Below the pieces are notes generated by a model that saw only the letters and a program-made list of their open reading frames with translations, was not told the origin of the DNA and searched no databases. A stretch of DNA of 5,778 nucleotides from Spirochaetales bacterium (lineage in GTDB: Bacteria; Spirochaetota; Spirochaetia; SZUA-6; DRHE01). The position numbers and the translations under genes were made by a program. Below, piece by piece: positions 5,171-5,778 of this stretch (its first letter is position 1; each line of letters begins with the position of its first letter). The stretch spans positions 1-5,778 of the forward strand of contig JAFGQJ010000416.1 in the NCBI GenBank assembly GCA_016935715.1, given 5' to 3'.

Positions 5171-5778
5171 GTCTTCGCTGATAGAAACCAATCGACTTCC
5201 TTCCGGCTCAGCATGCGATACCCTCCGGCGGGAAGGCCTTTCACATGCACGCATCCGATGCGCACCCGGTGGATGCGGCTCAAGTGCTGGTTGAAATGCT
5301 CGAAAACCCTCCGTATCTCCCGGTTCTTTCCCTCGATGAGGGTCAGAACGACCTTCCTCGGCGTTTTGAACTGATACCGCTTCAGACGATAGCTTTCGCC
5401 GCCTATGGTGATCCCCCGCTTGTATTCCTGCAGGATGGCCTCGTCGACCGGGAACTTCGTCTCGACCTGGTATTCCTTCTCGATCATGGATGAAGGATGA
5501 GATACGATTTTGGAAAACTCCCCGTCATTCGTGTAAAAGATCAGGCCGCTGGAGCGGAAATCGAGCCGCCCCACGTGGAAAACCCGCACCGGAACATCCT
5601 GCAGCAGGTCCAGAACGAGCGGGCGGCCCCGGCTGTCGCTGTTGGAGCACAGGTAGCCTGCCGGCTTGTTGACTGCCAGGTAGACCCGCTGCGACTGTGG
5701 ATGCAGGGTCTTGTTGCCCAGAACCACCCGATCGGAAGGGCCGACTTTGGAACCCAACTCCGCGGGCACGCCATTGAC
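5155..5778 (-). CDS. rluB: rRNA pseudouridine synthase, RsuA/RluB family (5' end outside window)
   Basis: The last 207 codons of an enzyme that isomerises a specific rRNA uridine to pseudouridine. The visible part opens with the end of an S4 RNA-binding domain (VNGVPAELG, then DRVVLGNKTL, residues 1-25 of the visible part). It continues with NKPAG (37-41), then the catalytic motif GRLDFRSSGL (70-79) containing the nucleophilic Asp73. Next come TNDGEF (83-88), EKEYQV (100-105), EGKNREIRRVFE (149-160), and the C-terminal GLPAGGYRMLSRKEV (181-195). These are marks of the RsuA/RluB/RluE/RluF family; the target base cannot be read from sequence. RluB (23S rRNA) is favoured because rluB next to cmk, commonly preceded by scpA-scpB, is a recurrent gene order. 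GTG at 5769 falls inside the S4 domain, and the frame stays open to the window edge, so it is not the real start. Confidence 0.88.
   Translation of the reverse strand, partial: VNGVPAELGSKVGPSDRVVLGNKTLHPQSQRVYLAVNKPAGYLCSNSDSRGRPLVLDLLQDVPVRVFHVGRLDFRSSGLIFYTNDGEFSKIVSHPSSMIEKEYQVETKFPVDEAILQEYKRGITIGGESYRLKRYQFKTPRKVVLTLIEGKNREIRRVFEHFNQHLSRIHRVRIGCVHVKGLPAGGYRMLSRKEVDWFLSAKTGGKR

Noticed and set aside
5159..5254. N-terminally extended cmk starting at 5254
   Set aside because: The extra 32 residues lie inside the pseudouridine synthase gene and precede the canonical Cmk N-terminus. The ATG at 5158 has a good Shine-Dalgarno and an ATGA overlap.
4481..5374. 297-codon open frame on the plus strand opposite cmk and the pseudouridine synthase gene
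   Set aside because: It is antisense to two well-supported genes, crosses their junction, and shows no family motifs.
5767..5769. GTG at 5769 as start of the pseudouridine synthase
   Set aside because: The frame continues upstream as Val-Asn-Gly, matching the S4-domain VNG pattern, so the gene clearly extends beyond the window.

Overview
The window is a compact block of six genes, all on the minus strand, so it reads right to left. None of it is obviously mobile or accessory. Base composition by eye is moderately GC-rich. I infer a free-living member of the Spirochaetes (Spirochaetaceae-like). The reasons are the direct cmk-rpsA neighbourhood (I recall these two genes being fused in Treponema, not checked here), a GAF-type sigma-54 activator, and a CHASE2 sensor protein. 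This taxonomic call is an inference of moderate strength; no rRNA or other marker is present.

Layout in transcription order: (1) 5778-5155, the 3' part of an RsuA/RluB-family rRNA pseudouridine synthase whose 5' end lies outside the window; (2) 5158-4499, cytidylate kinase cmk, overlapping gene 1 by an ATGA; (3) 4490-2790, rpsA, a full six-domain ribosomal protein S1, 8 nt after cmk; (4) 2771-1263, a sigma-54-dependent activator (GAF + AAA+ + Fis-type HTH) 18 nt after rpsA; (5) 1192-476, a single-pass membrane TPR protein 70 nt further on; (6) 461 to beyond position 1, the N-terminal part of a CHASE2-domain membrane sensor that begins at GTG, 14 nt after gene 5. Junctions are -4, 8, 18, 70 and 14 nt. 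I see no convincing internal promoter or intrinsic terminator, so one polycistronic transcript is the simplest reading.

The first three genes belong to translation and nucleotide supply: rRNA modification, CMP/dCMP phosphorylation, and mRNA recruitment to the 30S subunit. The last three look like sensing and envelope functions: a cytoplasmic GAF-gated transcription activator, a membrane-anchored protein-interaction module, and an extracytoplasmic sensor whose effector domain is off the window. Why these follow rpsA is not apparent from the sequence.

I found no clear new system. The points most worth checking are at the junctions. The activator start has no well-placed Shine-Dalgarno, carries CCUCC in a small hairpin, and is in frame with the rpsA stop. 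A phased A_AAA_AAC heptamer sits just before the rpsA stop. rpsA itself has a poorly spaced Shine-Dalgarno. A UCCG-loop hairpin lies in the first codons of the CHASE2 gene. Cmk has a Lys where E. coli has a CMP-binding Arg.
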